Assembly: GCA_019239785.1 (NCBI GenBank)
Contig: JAFAZM010000227.1
Span: 1 to 11,608, forward strand
Source: Sphingomonadaceae bacterium
GTDB taxonomy: Bacteria; Pseudomonadota; Alphaproteobacteria; Sphingomonadales; Sphingomonadaceae
Direction of reading: 5' to 3'
Length of the DNA: 11,608 nt
The notes beneath the pieces are model-generated. The model made no database searches, was not told the origin of the DNA, and was given only the letters and a program-made list of their open reading frames with translations. Both the position numbers and the translations under genes were made by a program. This document shows positions 8,337 through 11,608 of the stretch, in pieces. Numbering within the stretch: the first letter of the stretch is position 1; the number at the start of each line of letters is the position of its first letter.

Positions 8337-8948
8337 CTAGTCGATGCTCCAGCGGTAGCGGCCGGTGAGGGGCGAGGCGATGAGACCGTCCTCCTCCTGC
8401 GCGCCGCGGCCGATATTGTGGATGATCAGCGGTCCGTTCGCCCCGGCCCGGTCCGACACGAAGCCGATATGGGTGCCGCGATTGCCGACCAGTGAGGTGA
8501 AAATGTCGCCCGGCCGCCAGCCGGCCGCGTCCCGCGGGATCGGCAGGCCCGCACCCTTGCGCCGCAGCCAGGTGGCGAGGTTGGGCACCCGGCGATGGTC
8601 GATATTGGGGTCGGGACGATCGAGGCCCCAGCTGCGTGGGTAAGCGGCGAAGTCCGCCTCCATGTCCGCATGGACGAGCGCCTGCAGATCCAGGCTGAAG
8701 GCGTCCCGATAGGCGCGAACTATCACGTCGGTGCAGGCGCCCTTCACCCGCGGCACATCGCCGTTCGGGAAAGGCAGGACGGTATAGCCGCCGTCATATT
8801 GGGTGGTGACGCCAATCTGGCTGCGCGCGGCGGCGAGCAACTGCGCCGCGCGCGACGTGGCCTGGAGCCGCGGCGCCGGCGCTGCGGTGCAGCCGGGCAG
8901 CAGCAGGCTCGCGCCCGCGCCGAACAGCAGCGATCTGCGGCCAAACAT
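8337..8948 (-). CDS. DUF1287-family lipoprotein (NlpC/P60-like), Tat-type signal
   Basis: This predicted envelope lipoprotein has 203 residues. The N-terminus MFGRRSLLFGAGASLLLPGC has a twin-arginine-like start and a lipobox ending LPGC (C20), so it is probably exported by Tat or Sec and anchored by lipid. The mature part fits DUF1287: AARSQIGVTTQYDGGY, GDVPRVKGACTDVIVRAYRDA with candidate nucleophile C72, NIDHRRVPNLATWLRRKG (H118), GDIFTSL and HIGFVSD (H160), and IIHNIG (H177). The Cys/His layout recalls NlpC/P60-like cysteine hydrolases, but no activity is established for the family as far as I know. ATG at 8948 was chosen because GGAGAGG lies ten bases upstream and the signal peptide then starts correctly. 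The longer frame upstream has no support. It is divergent from the 9073 gene. Confidence 0.85.
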   Translation of the reverse strand: MFGRRSLLFGAGASLLLPGCTAAPAPRLQATSRAAQLLAAARSQIGVTTQYDGGYTVLPFPNGDVPRVKGACTDVIVRAYRDAFSLDLQALVHADMEADFAAYPRSWGLDRPDPNIDHRRVPNLATWLRRKGAGLPIPRDAAGWRPGDIFTSLVGNRGTHIGFVSDRAGANGPLIIHNIGRGAQEEDGLIASPLTGRYRWSID

Positions 8949-8971
8949 CGTCGTCGCACCTCTCCGAGACG

Positions 8972-9000
8972 AATATGCGGAAGGGCGGCGGCTCAGGCAA
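8972..9000 (-). promoter_or_regulatory. Candidate promoter of the DUF1287 lipoprotein gene
   Basis: On the - strand, TTGCCT (9000-8995) and CATATT (8977-8972) are 17 bases apart, with four of six consensus matches each. They lie 24 bases before the ATG at 8948, which leaves room for the GGAGAGG ribosome site. This is a by-eye prediction. Confidence 0.35.
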
Positions 9001-9023
9001 TCCGCAACCCTTGCCCGCGCGGC

Positions 9024-9052
9024 TTGACAATCACTTGATTGAACATTCAACT
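9024..9052 (+). promoter_or_regulatory. Promoter with overlapping palindromic operator-like site
   Basis: A perfect -35 box TTGACA (9024-9029) is followed after 17 bases by TCAACT (9047-9052), a poor -10. The palindrome TTGAA-CA-TTCAA (9039-9050) sits across the spacer and -10. Sites of this form are common for TetR-family repressors, and occupancy here would block the polymerase. No regulator gene is in the window, so the ligand and regulator are unknown. Confidence 0.45.
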
Positions 9053-9072
9053 CAGCAGCGGGAGGAATGAAC

Positions 9073-9558
9073 ATGCCGATCCTTGCCCTATTCGCCGCCG
9101 CGGCCACGCCCGCCATCGATGCCAATCTCCAGCCGCTCGCTTTCCTCGCCGGCTCCTGCTGGCAGGGCGAGCTGCCGGCGGGGCAGGGGACCGACACCCA
9201 TTGCTTCACGCCGATGCTCGGCGGCCATTTCCTGCGCGACCGGCACCGGGTGATGCCCGGCGGCTATGCGGGCGAGACCGTCTATCGCTGGGATCCGGGG
9301 GCGCGGCGGATCGCCTTCGATTATTATTCCTCGCTCGGCCTGCTGATGCCCGGCACCGCTGTGGCGGATGCGCAGGGCCTCGCCTTCGAGCTCGAGGTCC
9401 TCGCGCCCGATGGCCGGCCGCTGCCGATGCGCGCCGCCTGGCATCGCGACGGCGCCGATGCCTATCTCGTCACCACCCAGGTCCAGCAGGACGGCGCCTG
9501 GCATGTCCTGCCGGGCACGCCGCGCTTCCGTCGCATCGGCCCGGCGCCGGCGGAATAG
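9073..9558 (+). CDS. Uncharacterised small protein, probably exported beta-rich domain
   Basis: I do not recognise this 161-residue protein with certainty. It starts MPILALFAAAATPAIDA, a short hydrophobic Ala-rich segment that could be a weak signal peptide. It continues with PLAFLAGSCWQGELPAG, THCFTPMLGGHFLRDRHRV, AGETVYRWDPGARRIAFDYYSS and a Tyr/Trp-rich C-terminal half. The pattern of short strands and LAGxCW near the start recalls lipocalin/DUF1579-like barrels. ATG at 9073 was chosen over the in-frame ATG at 9067 because GGAGGA ends directly at the latter but lies six bases before the former. A TTGACA promoter and palindrome lie upstream. A divergent DUF1287 gene is on the left and a MAPEG gene 112 bases downstream. 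The coding call is supported by codon usage and the ribosome site. Function is unknown. Confidence 0.75.
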   Translation: MPILALFAAAATPAIDANLQPLAFLAGSCWQGELPAGQGTDTHCFTPMLGGHFLRDRHRVMPGGYAGETVYRWDPGARRIAFDYYSSLGLLMPGTAVADAQGLAFELEVLAPDGRPLPMRAAWHRDGADAYLVTTQVQQDGAWHVLPGTPRFRRIGPAPAE

Positions 9559-9670
9559 GGCGCGCCCACCGCCGATCGCCGGATCGCACCAGCGCTTTCC
9601 ATCGCGCCCGAATACATGGCATGATCGCGGCGGGGGAGCGGTCACTCGCGGTCCTGGGGGGAGAACGAAC

Positions 9671-10078
9671 ATGATGATGGACCATCGCTGGACCGCTCTG
9701 GTCACGATCGCGGCGCTGCTGGTCTATTTCGGCATGAGCTTTCAGGTGGCCCGCGCACGCGGCAAATCCGGCATCGAGGCGCCCGCCATGACCGGAGACC
9801 CGCTGCTGGAGCGCGCGAACCGAGTCCACGTCAACATGCTCGAATGGCTGCCGATCTTCCTGGCCGGCTTGTGGCTCTTCGCCATCTACTGGAACGAGCA
9901 GGTCGCGGCGGGCCTGGGCCTCGTCTGGATCGTCGGGCGGCTGCTCTATTCCGCCGGCTACATGGCCGATCCGAAGAAGCGCAGCATGGGCTTCCTGATC
10001 CAGTTCCTCGCCGCCGCGGTGCTGCTGTTCGGGGCGCTCGGCAGGATCGTCTATAGCCTCGTAAGCGGTGCCGTCTGA
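9671..10078 (+). CDS. MAPEG-family integral membrane protein
   Basis: This protein of 135 residues has four predicted membrane helices (about 8-25, 55-74, 79-97, 108-129), the layout of MAPEG proteins (membrane-associated proteins in eicosanoid and glutathione metabolism). The conserved ERANRVHVNMLEWLPIFL (47-64) and GRLLYSAGY (89-97) are clear. Eukaryotic members are glutathione transferases or leukotriene synthases. Bacterial members are mostly uncharacterised, some with glutathione transferase or peroxidase activity. The start is set at ATG 9671 behind GGGGGAGA; the next two codons are also ATG, so the exact start may be 3 or 6 bases later. The DUF1801-like gene follows by 22 bases on the same strand, so the two may form an operon. 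A soluble GST gene lies elsewhere in the window, but no functional link is shown. Confidence 0.9.
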   Translation: MMMDHRWTALVTIAALLVYFGMSFQVARARGKSGIEAPAMTGDPLLERANRVHVNMLEWLPIFLAGLWLFAIYWNEQVAAGLGLVWIVGRLLYSAGYMADPKKRSMGFLIQFLAAAVLLFGALGRIVYSLVSGAV

Positions 10079-10100
10079 CCTGTAGGGCAGGGCTCTCGAC

Positions 10101-10538
10101 ATGACCGTAGAAGAGCAGATCCACGCCTATATCGCCGCCCAGCCCGAGCGGAAACGCGAGGACATGAACGCTCTGCACCGGCTCGTCCTTCAGGTATCTC
10201 CTGACAGCGAGTTGTGGTTCCTGGACGGGAAGAACGAGGAGGGCCGGACGGTCTCCAATCCGAATATCGGCTATGGCCGCCAGGCGATGAGCCAAGCCGG
10301 CGGGAAGGCGCGAGACTTCTACCGGATCGGCCTCAGCGCCAACACGACCGGAATCTCGGTCTACATCATCGGCATCGAGGACAAAAACCACTTGGCCCGG
10401 GCCTATGGGAAGCGGCTGGGGAAAGCGACAGTCACCGGCTATTGCATCAGGTTCCGGTCTCTGACGGACATCGACGTGGCGGTGCTCGAGGAGGCGATCC
10501 GGTTCGGGTTCGAAGTGCGCGACGTTGCCTCCGCTTGA
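10101..10538 (+). CDS. DUF1801-like (YdhG-type) protein
   Basis: This soluble protein has 145 residues and no signal peptide or membrane segment. The start MTVEEQIHAYIAAQPERKREDMNALHRLV and the later GYGRQ, FYRIGLSANTTGISVYIIG and GKRLGKATVTGYCIRFRSLTDIDVAVLEEAIR match the general pattern of DUF1801/YdhG-like proteins, a structurally known but functionally undefined group. ATG at 10101 follows a moderate GGGCAGGG at a slightly long distance. It lies 22 bases after the MAPEG gene and is probably co-transcribed. Base composition is a little lower in GC than the genes to the left, and it borders the GC-poorer right end of the window. Coding status is well supported. The family call is from memory of the pattern and not proven. 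Confidence 0.85.
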   Translation: MTVEEQIHAYIAAQPERKREDMNALHRLVLQVSPDSELWFLDGKNEEGRTVSNPNIGYGRQAMSQAGGKARDFYRIGLSANTTGISVYIIGIEDKNHLARAYGKRLGKATVTGYCIRFRSLTDIDVAVLEEAIRFGFEVRDVASA

Positions 10539-10652
10539 ATGCGCGGCGTCCCTGCCATCTCCGGTGACGCGGGATTAATTGAACAGAGGCTATCAGCGAC
10601 TAAACTCGCCGTCCCGCATAGGGGCCTCACTGGACTTCTTGCTGACGCCCCT

Positions 10653-11459
10653 TCAAGCCGGGCGATCTTGTTCGGTATAGCCCCCAACGACATAGATGAA
10701 ACTTTGTACGTCGATATAGTCTTCGGCTCCTAGGGATCGGATCGCCGTGAGTGTGTGATTGGCTAAATCCAGAAGCGACAGGTAGACTCTTTCGCTGATT
10801 GCCGGTTCATATACGTACTGGAATTCATGCCCAATCCGCTGCGCGAAGTCCTGTGTGACATTCGGCTTGCAGAACATATTTTCCATAGGCCGCCACAAGT
10901 AACCAAAATACGTTGCCTTGGGCCAGCTTTGTCGGCCATACTTCTTCAAAGAATTCTCCATCCCTTGGATGCCGCTAGCATATGCGCCAGCAGCGAATTT
11001 GGCGGCTGCTCGAATGAAAGCCGGTCCTTCGGAGTTTTCGAGGACTTGCTTCATATGCATTGATTCGAAGGGCGATAGGATGTTGAGCCAAACGCGCGCT
11101 TTTCGTAACGTTTCGGCTTCCCTCTCGGTTGCTTGCAACGCGGCCTCAAGCGGCAGCACTGAATTCAGTTCAGCGCTTGCCGTCCGCTTATATTCCTGCT
11201 CCTCCGAAACGCTCCGCTCGCCACGTAATCCGCCCGGCATGAATTCGAGGAAGCGAGCGATCGCCCCGTCCATCCCGACATAGTTCGGCTCAAGCTTTCC
11301 CGCTTCGTTGCGCAGCCTAATGAGAAGACGATCCTCGCTCTCGTCGGTCAGCACATCGCCTCTTCTCCCATTAGAGATGACGGTCCCCGCAAAGCCACCG
11401 TCCTTAGACGCCTCCCATCGGAGGGTCGCATTTCCGTAGCGTTCCGATCTCGTTGCCAT
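10653..11459 (-). CDS. Unrecognised protein, low-GC orphan
   Basis: This soluble protein of 268 residues belongs to no family I recognise. The N-terminal part, about 1-80, looks beta-rich (ATLRWEASKDGGFAGTVISNGRRGDVLTDESEDRLLIRLRNEAG). A mostly helical part follows, with a likely amphipathic helix or coiled coil at about 83-125 (EEQEY...LEAALQATEREAETLRKARVW). Then come Trp/Tyr/Phe-rich segments (YFGYLWRPMENMFCKPN) and a C-terminal ISERVYLSLLDLANHTLTAI. There is no signal peptide, membrane helix or obvious catalytic motif. ATG at 11459 follows GGAG at seven bases. A possible -10 CATAAT lies at 11576-11571 on this strand, without a clear -35. Two hand-counted 60-base lines show the contrast: 27 G+C at 10861-10920 against 46 at 9361-9420. 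It is likely recent accessory DNA, convergent with the DUF1801-like gene. Confidence 0.8.
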   Translation of the reverse strand: MATRSERYGNATLRWEASKDGGFAGTVISNGRRGDVLTDESEDRLLIRLRNEAGKLEPNYVGMDGAIARFLEFMPGGLRGERSVSEEQEYKRTASAELNSVLPLEAALQATEREAETLRKARVWLNILSPFESMHMKQVLENSEGPAFIRAAAKFAAGAYASGIQGMENSLKKYGRQSWPKATYFGYLWRPMENMFCKPNVTQDFAQRIGHEFQYVYEPAISERVYLSLLDLANHTLTAIRSLGAEDYIDVQSFIYVVGGYTEQDRPA

Positions 11460-11608
11460 CCGCAGTCTCCAAGTAAGTGGCGGGTAGGCAGTAACATTGG
11501 GCCGCTTGTAGTGGGAGGGGGAAAGACCACCGGTTAGGCCAGCCGAGCCTGGGCGCGCTATCGTATCGCTATTATGCCGGGTTCCTTAATTTCTAACGCG
11601 CCTGTCAC

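Overview
The window looks like chromosomal DNA of a GC-rich alphaproteobacterium, most likely of the Sphingomonadales (Sphingomonas/Sphingosinicella type). This is inferred from the high GC content, the dnaK-dnaJ order, the protein sequences and the style of the intergenic inverted repeats. No sequence search was possible. Most of the window reads as core or ordinary accessory genome. I see no rRNA, tRNA, CRISPR array, transposase or integrase.

Layout. Bases 1-2479 hold the 3' two thirds of dnaK and a complete dnaJ on the + strand, separated by a long imperfect hairpin repeat. A second repeat cluster (2482-2697) lies between dnaJ and a convergent gene for a peptidoglycan-binding/M15 peptidase protein (2700-3575, -). 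A 314-base non-coding stretch with short tandem repeats follows. Next come a nu-class-like glutathione S-transferase (3890-4591, -) and, diverging from it across 62 bases, an exported metallo-beta-lactamase-fold hydrolase (4654-5622, +). A three-module phage tail collar (microcystin-dependent-protein type) gene follows at 5714-6747. It is split into two overlapping reading frames by what looks like one missing base. A cloverleaf-like repeat (6787-6938) separates it from purB (6957-8273, -), with a Tat-type lipoprotein of the DUF1287 family (8337-8948, -) just upstream of purB. A divergent gap with a palindromic operator-like site leads to a small uncharacterised protein (9073-9558, +), a MAPEG membrane protein (9671-10078, +) and a DUF1801-like protein (10101-10538, +). 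The right end (about 10540-11608) is visibly poorer in GC. It holds one unrecognised gene on the - strand (10653-11459) and may be horizontally acquired.

How the genes fit together. DnaK and DnaJ are partners in one chaperone cycle, and PurB is a housekeeping purine enzyme. The other genes do not form an obvious pathway. Several act at the cell envelope or on small molecules (M15 peptidase, DUF1287 lipoprotein, exported hydrolase, MAPEG, GST). The M15 protein and the collar protein both belong to families common in phages, but no other phage gene accompanies them. The observations most worth following are the split collar gene, the folded repeat element beside it, and the low-GC orphan gene at the right edge.
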